In this document: piece by piece, positions 15,991 to 27,029 of the stretch
How the letters are laid out: every line of letters begins with the position of its first letter
How positions within the stretch are numbered: the stretch's first letter is position 1
Assembly: GCF_001483755.1 (NCBI RefSeq)
Contig: NZ_LQBK01000005.1
Coordinates: forward strand, 1-64,000
Length of the DNA stretch: 64,000 nt
Source of the DNA: Kocuria rosea subsp. polaris
GTDB lineage: Bacteria > Actinomycetota > Actinomycetes > Actinomycetales > Micrococcaceae
Reading direction: 5' to 3'
The notes under the pieces: generated by a model
Told to the model about the DNA's origin: nothing
Seen by the model: the letters and a program-made list of their open reading frames with translations, nothing else
The model's database searches: none
Translations under genes and position numbers: made by a program

Positions 15991-17019
15991 ATGCGTCGTC
16001 GTTCCCTGTACGCCACCACCGGCATCCTGACCGCGCTGGCGACCCTGGTCACGGGGTGCGGCACGCTCGGGCTGGGCGAGCAGCCCGCCGACCTGCAGAT
16101 CTACTCGGCACGGCACTACGACCTCGAGGGCGCGTTCGGCGAGTTCACCGACGAGACCGGCATCAGCGTCGAGTTCATCACCGGCGACGACGCCGAGCTG
16201 CTCGAGCGGCTCAAGGCCGAGGGGGACGACAGCCCGGCGGACGTGTTCATGACCGTGGACGCGGGCAACCTGTGGAACGCCGCCCGGCAGGACGAGCTGG
16301 CCGCCCTGGACTCCCCGGCCCTCGAGGAGGCGGTCCCGGAGGACCTCCGCGACCCGCAGGGCCGGTGGTACGGCCTGGCCATGCGCGCGCGCACCGTGAC
16401 GTACAACCCGGACAACGTCGACACCGCCGAGTTCGACCCCCAGGAGACCTACGCGGGACTGGCCGACCCGAAGTGGCAGGGCCGGCTCTGCATGCGGGAC
16501 GCCACCTCGGCCTACACCCAGTCCCTCGTGGCGAGCCTGATCGACCTGCACGGCCGGGAGCGGGCGCTCGAGATCGTCGAGGGCTGGGTCGCCAACGACG
16601 TGCAGATCATGAGCAACGACATCCTGCTGCTCGAGGCCATCGACGCCGGCACGTGCGACGTGGGGATCAACAACCACTACTACCTGGCGCGCACCCTGGA
16701 GGAGAACCCGGACCTGAACGTCGACCTCTTCTGGGCCAGTCAGGAAGGCGCGGGCACGCACGTGAACATCTCCGGGGCCGGTGTGGTCGAGGGCTCCGAC
16801 AACGCCGAGGACGCCCAGCGGCTCATCGAGTGGCTCGCCACCGACGGCCAGAACGCGTTCGTGGACGCCAACCACGAGTTCCCGGTGAACCCCTCCGTGG
16901 AGCCCGCCCCCTCCATCGCGGCCTTCGGCGAGTTCGAGCGGATGCCCCTGAACGCCGAGGCCTACGGGGACCTCAACGCCGAGGCCGTGGACCTGCTGGC
17001 CGAAGCCGGCTACCAGTGA
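15991..17019 (+). CDS. Iron(III) ABC transporter substrate-binding lipoprotein (FutA/FbpA family)
   Basis: This 342-residue lipoprotein has a signal peptide ending in LVTGC. The mature protein has LQIYSARHYDLEGAFGEFTD near the start, and NHYYLAR, the adjacent-tyrosine motif that coordinates ferric ion in FbpA/FutA proteins. It delivers Fe3+ to the membrane permease encoded next. Its stop overlaps the permease GTG (GTGA), and an iron box lies upstream, so iron repression is expected. Confidence 0.92.
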   Translation: MRRRSLYATTGILTALATLVTGCGTLGLGEQPADLQIYSARHYDLEGAFGEFTDETGISVEFITGDDAELLERLKAEGDDSPADVFMTVDAGNLWNAARQDELAALDSPALEEAVPEDLRDPQGRWYGLAMRARTVTYNPDNVDTAEFDPQETYAGLADPKWQGRLCMRDATSAYTQSLVASLIDLHGRERALEIVEGWVANDVQIMSNDILLLEAIDAGTCDVGINNHYYLARTLEENPDLNVDLFWASQEGAGTHVNISGAGVVEGSDNAEDAQRLIEWLATDGQNAFVDANHEFPVNPSVEPAPSIAAFGEFERMPLNAEAYGDLNAEAVDLLAEAGYQ

Positions 17020-18703
17020 CCGAACCCGCCGTCCTCGCGGACACGAGGACACCGACCCGCCGGCCGCGCCGGGCGCCCGGCTCGGGGCGCCCGGCGTGGT
17101 CGGCGCTCGTCGTCCTCGTCGCCGTGGTCGTGGCCACCCCGGTCCTGGCCGTGGTCGTGGACGGCCTGGGCAGCCTGGGCACCGCCACCCCGCCGCGCGA
17201 CCTGGGCCGGATGGTGCTCACCACGCTCCTGCTGATGCTGGGCGTGGGCGCGGGCACCCTCGTGGTGGGCGGCGGGCTCGCGTGGCTCGTGACCGCCTTC
17301 CGCTTCCCCCTGCGGGACGTGCTGGTCTGGCTGCTGGTCCTGCCGCTGGCCATGCCGGCCTACATCCTCGGCTTCGTGTTCCTCTCCGTCTTCGACGTGG
17401 CCGGGCCGGTGCAGGGGGCGCTGCGCTCCCTGCTGGGACCGGACGTGTGGGTGCCCGAGGTCCGCTCGCTGCCGGCGGCCGTGCTCGTGATGTCCCTGAC
17501 GCTCTACCCGTACGTCTACCTCCTGGCGCGCTCCGCGCTGGTCGAGCAGACCACCGGGACCTACGACGCCGCGCGCACCCTGGGCGCCGGCCGGGGGCGC
17601 GCGCTCGGGCGGGTCCTGATCCCCCTGGCCCGGCCCTCGCTCGCGGCGGGGCTCGCGCTCGTGATGATGGAGACGCTCACGGACTTCGCCACGGTGCAGT
17701 ACTTCAACGTGCAGACGGTCTCCGTGGGGGTCTACCTCGTGTGGAAGGGCACCTTCGACTTCCACTCCGCCACCCAGCTCGCCGTGCTCGTGCTGCTGTT
17801 CGCCGTGGCCGTGCTGACCGGCGAGCGGCTGCTCCGGGGCCGCGCCCGGTTCCACCAGCGGGGCGGCCGCGGCCAGGGCCTCCAGCCGCGGCGGCTCGCC
17901 GGGTGGCGCGCCTGGGGCGCCACCCTGCTCTGCCTCGCCGCCCTCTCCGCCGGGTTCCTGGTGCCCGTGCTGCAGCTGCTCGTGTGGGCCGTCGGGGAGG
18001 CGGTCGGCAACCCCGCGTCCCTCTCGGACCCGCGCTTCGCGCAGTACCTCGGCAACAGCCTGGTGGTCGCCGGGATCGCCGCCGTGGCCTGCGTGGCGCT
18101 CTCCCTCGCGGTCGCCCACGGGGTCCGGATGGGCGGCGGCCGGGCGGTGGCGCTCGCGGCGCAGCTCACCACCTTCGGCTACGCCGTGCCCGGCGCTGTG
18201 GTGGGCATCGGCGTCCTCATCGCCTTCGCCGGGCTGGACACCGCCCTCGAGCGGGCGGGCGTGCCCGGGGGCACGGGGCTGCTGGTGACGGGCTCGGTGC
18301 TCGGCATCCTCTACGCCTACGTGATCCGCTTCCTCGCCCCGGCCTACCAGGCCGTGGACGCGAGCCTCGCCAAGATCTCCCCCACCGTCACCTTCTCCGC
18401 GCAGAGCCTCGGCGCGTCCCCGCTCCGGGTCCTCACCCGGGTGCACCTGCCCATCGCCCGCCCGGGGGTCGCCACGGCCCTCGTCCTGGTGATGATCGAC
18501 GCCGTCAAGGAGCTGCCCATCGTGCTGCTGCTGCGCCCGTTCGGCTTCACCACGGCCTCTGTGTGGGTCTACGAGCTGGCGCGCGAGAACTTCTGGGAGA
18601 AGGCGGCCCTGCCGGCGCTCGTGATCGTGGCGGCGGCGGTCGTGCCCGTGTTCTTCCTCGTCCGGCAGGCCCACCGCGCGGACCGCCACGGAAAGGTGTC
18701 CCC

Positions 18704-18707
<4 letters not shown>
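17016..18707 (+). CDS. Iron(III) ABC transporter permease (FbpB type, fused two-domain)
   Basis: This 563-residue protein has about twelve membrane helices in two homologous halves, as in FbpB/AfuB. Each half has an EAA loop: ARTLGAGRGRALGRVLIPLARPSL in the first and AQSLGASPLRVLTRVHLPIARP in the second, both contacting the ATPase. The GTG at 17016 overlaps the previous stop and its own stop overlaps the ATPase start (ATGA), so all three genes are one translationally coupled operon. Confidence 0.92.
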
Positions 18708-19888
<1,181 letters not shown>

Positions 19889-19911
19889 AGGTTTTCTCTA
19901 CCCTGGACCGG

Positions 19912-22452
19912 GTGAGCATCCAACCTGACCTCTCCCAGGTCTCCTTCGCCGCCGGACTCGCCCGCCACGGGGACCGCCCCGCCGTCCTCACGGGCGAGCA
20001 GGTCCTGAGCTACCGGGAGCTGGCCGGGCGCGTCGAGGACGTGGCCGCGCGCCTGGGCCCGGAACGCCGGCTGGCGGTGCTCGCGGCGTCCAACGACGTC
20101 GACTCCCTCGTGGCCTACCTCGCGGCCCTCACGGCCGGCCACCCGCTCCTGCTGGTCCCGGCGGACAAGCCGGCCGCCGTCGACGCGCTCGTGGCGGCCT
20201 ACGACCCCGACGTGGTGCTGCGCTCGGGGAACGGGACCCCGGTGCTCGAGGAGCGGCGCCCGGGCAGCCGGCACGAGCTGCACCCGGACCTCGCCCTGCT
20301 GCTGAGCACGTCCGGCTCGACCGGTTCCCCGAAGCTCGTGCGGCTCTCGCACGAGAACCTCGCGGCCAACGCCGAGGCGATCGCCGAGTACCTGGGCATC
20401 GGGCCCGACGACCGCGCCGCCACCACGCTGCCCATGTCCTACTGCTACGGGCTGTCGGTGCTCAACAGCCACCTCCTCCGGGGCGCCGGGCTGGTGCTGA
20501 CGGACCTGTCCGTGGTCGACCCCTGCTTCTGGGACCTGTTCCGGGCCCACCGCGCCACGTCCTTCGCCGCCGTGCCCTACACCTTCGAGCTGCTGGAGCG
20601 GGTCGGGTTCGCGGACACCGACCTCCCGCACCTGCGCTGCGTGACCCAGGCGGGCGGCCGGCTCGCCCCGGAGAAGGTCGAGCACTGGGCCCGGACCGGC
20701 CGCCGCCGCGGCTGGGACCTGGTCGTGATGTACGGGGCCACCGAGGCGACCGCCCGGATGGCGTACCTGCCCCCGGAGCTGGCGGTGGAGCGCGCCGGGA
20801 CCATCGGGGTGCCGATCCCCGGCGGGCGGTTCCGCATCGACCCCGTGGACGGGCTGCCGGACGGGGAGCTCGTCTACAGCGGGCCCAACGTCATGCTCGG
20901 CTACGCGGAGCGACCCGAGGACCTCGCCGCCGGGCGGACGGTCGAGGAGCTGCGCACCGGGGACCTCGCCCGCCGCCACCCGGACGGACTCTACGAGGTC
21001 GTGGGGCGGCGCAGCCGCTTCGTCAAGATCGTGGGCCTGCGCGTGGACCTCGGCCAGGTCGAGCGGATCCTCGCCGAGCTCGGGGTCAGCGCGGCCGCCG
21101 CCGGCTCCGACGAGCGGCTGGTCGTGGCCGCCGAGGGGGACCAGGACACGTCCCTGCTCGCCAAGCTCGTGGCCGAGAGCATCGGCCTGCCGCGCCCGGC
21201 CGTCGAGATGCACGCGGTGGAGCAGCTGCCCCGCCTGGGCACGGGCAAGGTGGACTACCCGGCGGTCCTGGCGCTCGCCGCGCCCCCCGCCGCGCCGGCG
21301 CCGCCGCAGCGCCGGGCCGAGGGACCCGAGGACGTCCGGCGGATCTTCGCCGAGGTGCTCGACCGCCCCGACGTCGGCGACGACGACACGTTCGTGTCCC
21401 TGGAGGGGGACTCGCTGTCCTACGTGGCGGCCTCCGTGCGGCTGGAGCAGGCCCTCGGGCACCTCCCGCCGGGCTGGCACCTCACGCCCGTGCGGGACCT
21501 GGCCCCCCGGCCCGTTCCGCGCGGACGGGGCCTCGTCTCGTTCCTGGAGACCGGCATCGTGCTCCGGGCGGTCGCCATCGTGTGCATCGTGATGACGCAC
21601 GTGGAGATCTTCACGTTCCAGACCGCCCACGTGCTCTTCGCGGTGGCGGGGTACAACTTCGCGCGCTTCCAGCTGACGGGGGAGCGGCTCCCCCGGCTGC
21701 GGCGCCAGCTGCGCAGCCTGGCACGGATCGTGGTGCCCTCGGTGGCCTTCATCGCCGTGGCCCACCTGCTCACCGACGACTACACGCTCGCCAACGTCCT
21801 GCTGCTCAACGGCATCGTGGGGCCCCAGGAGCTCACGTCCCAGTGGCACTTCTGGTTCGTCGAGATGCTCGTCTACGTCCTCGTGGCCGTGACCGCGCTC
21901 ATGGCGCTGCCCTGGGCCGACCGCGCCGAGCGGGCCGCCCCCTGGCTGTTCCCGCTCGGACTGCTCGCGGTCGGGCTGGTCAGCCGGTACGACATCGTGG
22001 ACCCGGGGCTGCCCAAGCCCGCGCCGGTGTTCTGGCTCTTCGTCCTGGGCTGGGTCGCGGCCCGGTCGGGGACGGCCCTGCAGCGCTCCCTCGTGACCCT
22101 CCTGACCCTCCTCACCGTGCCGGGCTACTTCGACAGCACCGTGCGGGAGGCCACCGTGATCGCCGGGATCCTGCTGCTGCTGTGGGTGCCCACCCTGCCG
22201 GTGCCCGTGGGTCTGCGCCGGGTGACGGCCCGGCTCGCGAGCGCGTCCCTGTACATCTATCTCGTGCACTGGCTGGTCTACCCCCCGCTGGCGCCGGTGA
22301 GCCCGGCCCTGGCGGTGCTCGCGTCCCTCGTGGCGGGGGTGGCTTACTGGGCCCTGGCCGAGCGCGTGCTCGGCGGGCTCCGGCGCCCGCCCCGGCGTGC
22401 CGCGGAGCCGGCCCACGAGGCGCCGCTCACGGCTGCTCCAGGCCCACGCTGA
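19912..22452 (+). CDS. Fusion protein: AMP-dependent ligase + acyl/peptidyl carrier domain + membrane acyltransferase-3
   Basis: This 846-residue protein joins three modules. Residues 1-460 are an adenylation domain: phosphate loop STSGSTGSPKLVRLSH (near 132), VMYGATEATARMAY, LRTGDLARRHPDG, and the catalytic lysine in LGTGKVDYPA. Residues ~470-530 are a carrier domain with the phosphopantetheine serine at 501 (LEGDSLSYVAAS). From ~540 on there are about ten membrane helices of the acyltransferase-3 fold (FLETGIVLRAVAIVCIVMTH, WHFWFVEMLVYVLVAV, LYIYLVHWLVYPP). It should activate an acid, hold it as a thioester and pass it to an acceptor at the membrane. Start GTG at 19912 has no clear Shine-Dalgarno and may be leaderless. 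The iron box suggests an iron-linked role, but the substrate is unknown. It overlaps the convergent gene by 26 bases. Confidence 0.85.
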   Translation: MSIQPDLSQVSFAAGLARHGDRPAVLTGEQVLSYRELAGRVEDVAARLGPERRLAVLAASNDVDSLVAYLAALTAGHPLLLVPADKPAAVDALVAAYDPDVVLRSGNGTPVLEERRPGSRHELHPDLALLLSTSGSTGSPKLVRLSHENLAANAEAIAEYLGIGPDDRAATTLPMSYCYGLSVLNSHLLRGAGLVLTDLSVVDPCFWDLFRAHRATSFAAVPYTFELLERVGFADTDLPHLRCVTQAGGRLAPEKVEHWARTGRRRGWDLVVMYGATEATARMAYLPPELAVERAGTIGVPIPGGRFRIDPVDGLPDGELVYSGPNVMLGYAERPEDLAAGRTVEELRTGDLARRHPDGLYEVVGRRSRFVKIVGLRVDLGQVERILAELGVSAAAAGSDERLVVAAEGDQDTSLLAKLVAESIGLPRPAVEMHAVEQLPRLGTGKVDYPAVLALAAPPAAPAPPQRRAEGPEDVRRIFAEVLDRPDVGDDDTFVSLEGDSLSYVAASVRLEQALGHLPPGWHLTPVRDLAPRPVPRGRGLVSFLETGIVLRAVAIVCIVMTHVEIFTFQTAHVLFAVAGYNFARFQLTGERLPRLRRQLRSLARIVVPSVAFIAVAHLLTDDYTLANVLLLNGIVGPQELTSQWHFWFVEMLVYVLVAVTALMALPWADRAERAAPWLFPLGLLAVGLVSRYDIVDPGLPKPAPVFWLFVLGWVAARSGTALQRSLVTLLTLLTVPGYFDSTVREATVIAGILLLLWVPTLPVPVGLRRVTARLASASLYIYLVHWLVYPPLAPVSPALAVLASLVAGVAYWALAERVLGGLRRPPRRAAEPAHEAPLTAAPGPR

Positions 22453-23554
22453 TCTCCGCGCTCTGCCCCGTGGAGCGCACGGTGGCGCGGACGGGGAACT
22501 CGATCCGCTCGGTGGCCGTCTCCCCGTCCTCCTCGTAGCTCAGCCGCGCCACCGCGGGCCGGTAGGGGTCCGCGGTCCAGCGCAGCGGGTCGCCGGGGTC
22601 CTGGACCAGGACCAGGGCGGGCCGGGAGACCAGCTCCCACCGGACGCCGGTGATCTCGGGCTCCGGGGCCCCGGACGCCGCCGTGGACGGCTCGAGGGGC
22701 ACCCCCGGCGCCGCCCAGCGCCGGGACGAGGGGCACTCCTCGGAGGACAGCTCCTCCGAGGCCGTGCAGTCCTCCAGCCACTCCTCGATCCGGTCGTCGA
22801 CCTCCTGCCACATCCTCGGCGAGGGCTCGATGCGCAGCGCCACCGTGGCCGGCTGCGGGTCCCGGAACGCCACGGTGTGCGGCTCCAGGGGCGGGTCCGC
22901 CACGTAGTAGGAGTGGCCCGGCAGCCCGATCGCGTAGTCCCCGGGCAGGGCCTCGAAGCGCCACGTCCCGCCGGGGCCCTGGGGGTCGGGCACCCGCTCG
23001 TCCGCGTCCGGGCGGATGCTCTCACCGTTGACGGAGAGCTCGTCGAGGGGGGCGGGCAGGTGGACGGAGAGCGGTGCCGCGTCCGGGGAGTCCAGCTCCC
23101 ACTGGTCGTTGAAGGGGCCGGTCCGCCGCACCTGGTGCACCCGGTAGACGTGGACCTCCTCCCGGGCCCGGGTGCCGTCGGGCCCGTCCCACCACACGCG
23201 CGCCCGCACCTCGCCGCGGCTGCCGGTGCGGTCCACCCCGAGGATCTCGTGGCCGCTGATCCGTCCCGCCGCGTTGCGGTACACGCGGTTGGCGAAGATG
23301 GTCAGGGTGGGGTCCGCCACGACGTCCTCGGTGCGGGACAGCAGCTGCCGCGAGCTGCCGCTCTCGAGCCCCCCGAGCCACGCCTCCACCGGGTCCTGCG
23401 GCTCCCGGTCGACGAAGACCCAGTTGACCACGGAGGCGAACACGGTCACGAGGACCACGACGACCGTCAGCCAGTGCAGCAGCGACCGCCGCAGGCCGCG
23501 GGCGTCGACCGCGGAGAGGGCCCGGCCGGCCTCCCGCTCCCGTGACACCGACAC
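22427..23554 (-). CDS. Membrane-anchored protein of unknown function
   Basis: This 375-residue protein has one N-terminal membrane helix (LLHWLTVVVVLVTVFASVVNW, about 27-47) after a short basic cytoplasmic tail, and a large extracytoplasmic part rich in beta-type sequence (GEVRARVWWDGPDGTRAREE; VALRIEPSPRMWQEVDDRIE). Two nearby cysteines (EDCTASEELSSEEC) could form a disulfide. The start is GTG at 23554 with GGGAG upstream. I recognise no domain; the topology resembles actinobacterial secreted-domain proteins. Its 3' end overlaps the convergent fusion gene. Confidence 0.72.
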   Translation of the reverse strand: MSVSREREAGRALSAVDARGLRRSLLHWLTVVVVLVTVFASVVNWVFVDREPQDPVEAWLGGLESGSSRQLLSRTEDVVADPTLTIFANRVYRNAAGRISGHEILGVDRTGSRGEVRARVWWDGPDGTRAREEVHVYRVHQVRRTGPFNDQWELDSPDAAPLSVHLPAPLDELSVNGESIRPDADERVPDPQGPGGTWRFEALPGDYAIGLPGHSYYVADPPLEPHTVAFRDPQPATVALRIEPSPRMWQEVDDRIEEWLEDCTASEELSSEECPSSRRWAAPGVPLEPSTAASGAPEPEITGVRWELVSRPALVLVQDPGDPLRWTADPYRPAVARLSYEEDGETATERIEFPVRATVRSTGQSAEISVGLEQP

Positions 23555-23667
23555 CGCAGCTCCCGTCCCCTGTCGGTCCGCCCGGCGCCCGCGCCGGAGG
23601 TCCGGGCCGCGTCCCGGCCCACCAGCTCACATCGTAGGGCCGGCGCCGTGGCCGCGGCGGGAGGTCG

Positions 23668-24684
23668 TCAGAGCGCGCGTCTCCTGGTGACCAGGATCCC
23701 GGCCAGCACGAGCACCAGGCCCCAGGCGCCGTAGACCAGGCCGGACTCCACGTGGTTCAGCACGGCGTCCGAGGGCTGGTACATCGCCGTCAGCTGCGCG
23801 CCCGCCGCCGCCGGGGAGTACGGCTTGACGTCGTCGAGCCACTCGAAGGAGAGCGCGAAGAGCACGATCTCCAGGACCATCAGCAGCACCACGAGCACCA
23901 CGATGCCCCAGGTGGTGGACTTCAGCAGGGCGCCCAGGCCGAAGCCGAGCCAGGACGTGAGCATGTAGAAGACGCCCACCGCCAGGACGTTGAGCAGCAC
24001 GGCCTCCTGCAGCAGGTCGTACCCCAGGTCCCCGCCCGCCAGGATCGGCTGCACGAGCAGGTGGGACAGCAGGGCGCTCAGCAGCCCGAACCCGAAGGTG
24101 ACGGCCGAGAGCACGGCCGTCTTGGCGAGCATCACCGGCGTGCGCCGCGGCACCGCGGTCATGGTCGTCTGGATGGAGCGGGTGGAGTACTCCGAGCCGA
24201 TCGCCAGCACGGCGAGCGCGCCGAGGAGCAGCATGACCAGCTGCAGGCCGCCGTTGGCGCTGGACATGGCCATGTACTCGCCGAAGCCCATGCCGTCCGG
24301 CAGGGACAGCCCGGAGCCCTCCGTCATCTGCTGCTCGGACTGGGCGACGAACTCGTCCTTCTGCTGCTGGACGTCCTCCTCGGTGAGCCCGAGCTCCTCC
24401 GGGCTGCGGCCGTCCAGCATCGCGTCGACCTGTTCCTGGGCCGCCTGCTCGTTGAAGTCGATGAAGGTCAGCGCGCTCGAGGCCGAGAGGGCGGCGAAGC
24501 CGAGGGAGAGCAGCAGGGCGATGCCGAGCAGGATCCAGTGCGAGCGCAGGGACCGGAACTTGATCCACTCCGAGCGCAGCACCCGGCCGAAGCCCAGGTG
24601 CACCCGGGACGCGTGGCGGGATGGCCCGGCGGGATCCGGGGCGCCGGTCTGCCGGCGGGGGGCGGTCGAGGTGCTGGTGCTCAT
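23668..24684 (-). CDS. ABC-2 type transporter permease
   Basis: This 338-residue membrane protein has a first helix at HWILLGIALLLSLGFAALSA, a long extracytoplasmic loop of about 90 residues rich in Glu/Gln (EEDVQQQKDEFVAQSEQQM), then five more helices. GSEYSTRSIQTTMTAVPRR is the conserved cytoplasmic region of ABC-2 exporters of the NatB/bacitracin-resistance type. Its ATG overlaps the ATPase stop (ATGA), so the pair forms one exporter. The exported substrate is unknown. Confidence 0.9.
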   Translation of the reverse strand: MSTSTSTAPRRQTGAPDPAGPSRHASRVHLGFGRVLRSEWIKFRSLRSHWILLGIALLLSLGFAALSASSALTFIDFNEQAAQEQVDAMLDGRSPEELGLTEEDVQQQKDEFVAQSEQQMTEGSGLSLPDGMGFGEYMAMSSANGGLQLVMLLLGALAVLAIGSEYSTRSIQTTMTAVPRRTPVMLAKTAVLSAVTFGFGLLSALLSHLLVQPILAGGDLGYDLLQEAVLLNVLAVGVFYMLTSWLGFGLGALLKSTTWGIVVLVVLLMVLEIVLFALSFEWLDDVKPYSPAAAGAQLTAMYQPSDAVLNHVESGLVYGAWGLVLVLAGILVTRRRAL

Positions 24685-25646
24685 GCTCGGTCTCCGGTTC
24701 GTGCGTCGGCGCCCGCCCAGGGTGCCGGGTCGGTCGGTTCGGGAGCGCCGCCGGAGCGGTACTCGACCTCGTTCTGGGTCATGGCCATGTACACGTCCTC
24801 GAGGCTCTCCGAGAGGGGCGTCAGCTCGTGGACCAGCACCCCGTCGGCCAGCGCGGCCTCGGCGATCCGCCGCGGCTCCGGGCCCGTGACCAGCAGCCCG
24901 TCGTCGTCGAACTCCGTGATGCCGGCGTCCGCGCCCTGCAGGGCGCGGCGCAGCGCCGCCCGGTCGGTGGTGCGCACGCGGGTGCGCGTGCGGCCGCCGG
25001 CGAGGATCTGCTGGATGGGCGCGTCCGCGAGGATCCGGCCGCGGCCGATCACCACGAGGTGGTCGGCGGTCTGGGACATCTCCGACATGAGGTGGGAGGA
25101 CAGGAAGACCGTGCGACCCTCGGCGGCGAGGTACTTGGCGAGGTGGCGCACCCACACGACGCCCTCGGGGTCCAGCCCGTTGACGGGCTCGTCGAGGATC
25201 ACGGTGTGCGGGTCGCCGAGCAGGGCCGCGGCGATGCCGAGCCGCTGGCCCATGCCCAGGGAGTAGCCTCCCACCCGCTTGTCGGCCGCGGCCCCGAGCC
25301 CGGTGAGGTCCACGACCTCCTGGACGCGGGACCTCGGGATGCCGTGGGTCGCGGCGAGCGCGGCGAGGTGCGCGCGGGCGGTGCGCCGGGGGTGGACGGC
25401 CTTCGCGTCGAGGAGCACCCCGACCTCCGCGAGCGGCGCCCGGTGCTGGGCGTACGGCCTGCCGTTGACCCGGGTGCTGCCCCGGGTCGCGGACTCCAGC
25501 CCGACGACGAGGCGCATCGTGGTCGACTTGCCGGCCCCGTTGGGCCCCAGGAACCCGGTGACCCTGCCGGGGCGCACGGTGAAGCTGACGTCGTCCACCG
25601 CCGTCTTGCCGCCGTAGGTCTTCGTCAGGTTCTCGATCTCGATCAC
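24681..25646 (-). CDS. ABC-2 exporter ATP-binding protein
   Basis: The ATPase partner (about 321 residues) has Walker A GFLGPNGAGKSTTMRLVVGL, a signature variant GGYSLGMGQRLGIAAAL, Walker B TVILDEPVNGLDPEG and switch VFLSSHLMSEMSQ. The C-terminal extension is typical of drug/bacteriocin exporter ATPases. The start is likely the GTG at 25646, directly preceded by GGGAGGAG; the frame extends to 25688 without another good site. Confidence 0.92.
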   Translation of the reverse strand: MIEIENLTKTYGGKTAVDDVSFTVRPGRVTGFLGPNGAGKSTTMRLVVGLESATRGSTRVNGRPYAQHRAPLAEVGVLLDAKAVHPRRTARAHLAALAATHGIPRSRVQEVVDLTGLGAAADKRVGGYSLGMGQRLGIAAALLGDPHTVILDEPVNGLDPEGVVWVRHLAKYLAAEGRTVFLSSHLMSEMSQTADHLVVIGRGRILADAPIQQILAGGRTRTRVRTTDRAALRRALQGADAGITEFDDDGLLVTGPEPRRIAEAALADGVLVHELTPLSESLEDVYMAMTQNEVEYRSGGAPEPTDPAPWAGADARTGDRA

Positions 25647-25790
25647 CGGCGCTCCTCCCGAGCACTCGTCGTTCTTCTCCGCCACCAACCTACGGGAGAG
25701 CCGGCGCGGGGCGGCACCACCGGCAGGATGAGCCCGTGCGGGCGTGGCGCGGATGCTCTCCCCCTCCCGGCGGAGCCGGTGCCGGGGCGC

Positions 25791-27029
25791 TCAGCCGGGC
25801 TCGGACAGCCCGATCCGTCGCGCCCGGCCGCCCCGGAGGACGTCGACCGCGACGGCGACCACGAGCAGCGCCAGCAGCAGCACGCGCACGGCGGCGAGCA
25901 GGTCCTGCACGTCCCAGCCGATCGGGCCGAGTCCCGGCAGCACGGGCCAGACCGACGCGGGCAGGACCAGGGTGGCCCACCACAGGACCTCCACGAGCTG
26001 CCAGGCGGCGAACTCGAGCCAGTTGCGCCGGCTGAGCACCACGAGCGGGGCCAGCCACAGCGCGTGGACGGGCGAGTAGCCGGGGCCGGCGAGCACCAGC
26101 ACGGCCAGCAGGAGGAACGCGATCTGCACGACACTGGGCTCCTGCCGGGTGAGCAGGGTCAGCACGAGCACCGCCACGAAGCCCAGCACGAGGGCGAGGA
26201 GCACGTACTGGTCCCCGCCCGCGGGATCCGGGGCCGCGCCCGTGCGCGCCTGCTCCACCCGCGCCCACACGCCCCACGGCGAGGAGCCCGCCACGGGCTG
26301 CGCCCACGGCGTGCTGAGCTGCCGGGCCCACCGGTCCCCCGCCGAGAGCAGGAACGGTCCGTTGACCAGCGCCCAGGTCAGCGCCGTCCCGGCCAGGACC
26401 AGCGCGACGTCCCGGAACTGCCGGTACCGCACGGCGAGGAGCAGCACGGCCAGGAGGACGACCAGGGGGAACAGCGCCACGGACGCCGCGAGGCCCAGGA
26501 CGATCCCCGCCGGCACCGGGCTGCCCCGGACGTGGAGCAGCAGCGCCAGCACCATGAGCAGCACGGCGAGCAGGTTCCACGTGCCGAAGCCGACCAGGAC
26601 CGCCACCGGCGCGAGCGCCAGCACGAACGCGTCCGCCCCGCGCCGGCCCGACAGCGCCGAGACCGCGGCCACCGTGCCGATCCACGCCGCCGCCAGCAGC
26701 AGCACCGACAGGTCGGCGGACGCACCCCGGCCCGCGTCGGTGCCGAGCAGCGCGGGGACGCGGTCCGCGAGCCAGCCGAGCACCGTGCTGATCATCCCGA
26801 CCAGGGCGGGCTGGTCCCCCGCGGGGCCGCCCGTGAAGAACCCGCCCGCGCCGGTGGGCTCCCCGGGGGCGACCTCGGTGGCGCACAGCGCCGGGAGGCT
26901 CTCCGCCGCGCCCCGGCCGGGCACCCGGCACGGCAGCCGCAGCAGCCAGGCCGTCATGACCGTGTAGAGGCTCAGCCCCACGAGCAGCGCGCCGGGCCCG
27001 CCCCGGGGCGTGCCGCCCTGCGGGCTCAC
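25791..27029 (-). CDS. Polytopic membrane protein, GT87/DUF2029-like glycosyltransferase (second of a pair)
   Basis: This 412-residue protein has roughly ten to eleven membrane helices. It parallels the gene upstream: an N-terminal LLVGLSLYTVMTAWLLRLPCRV, a central FGTWNLLAVLLMVLALLL, then EFAAWQLVEVLWWATLVLPA and VAVAVDVLRGG at the end, equivalent to EFVVWQLVEVLHWAAVFNW and VAADVLRG in the partner. This is a tandem duplication that has diverged. GT87-type enzymes use polyprenyl-phosphate sugars for envelope glycans. Start GTG at 27029 overlaps the upstream stop (GTGA). Confidence 0.75.
   Translation of the reverse strand: MSPQGGTPRGGPGALLVGLSLYTVMTAWLLRLPCRVPGRGAAESLPALCATEVAPGEPTGAGGFFTGGPAGDQPALVGMISTVLGWLADRVPALLGTDAGRGASADLSVLLLAAAWIGTVAAVSALSGRRGADAFVLALAPVAVLVGFGTWNLLAVLLMVLALLLHVRGSPVPAGIVLGLAASVALFPLVVLLAVLLLAVRYRQFRDVALVLAGTALTWALVNGPFLLSAGDRWARQLSTPWAQPVAGSSPWGVWARVEQARTGAAPDPAGGDQYVLLALVLGFVAVLVLTLLTRQEPSVVQIAFLLLAVLVLAGPGYSPVHALWLAPLVVLSRRNWLEFAAWQLVEVLWWATLVLPASVWPVLPGLGPIGWDVQDLLAAVRVLLLALLVVAVAVDVLRGGRARRIGLSEPG

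Noticed and set aside
17010-18689. 559-codon minus-strand frame opposite the iron permease
   Set aside because: It is an antisense shadow composed mainly of His, Gly, Glu and Arg; the permease on the plus strand has EAA loops and membrane helices.
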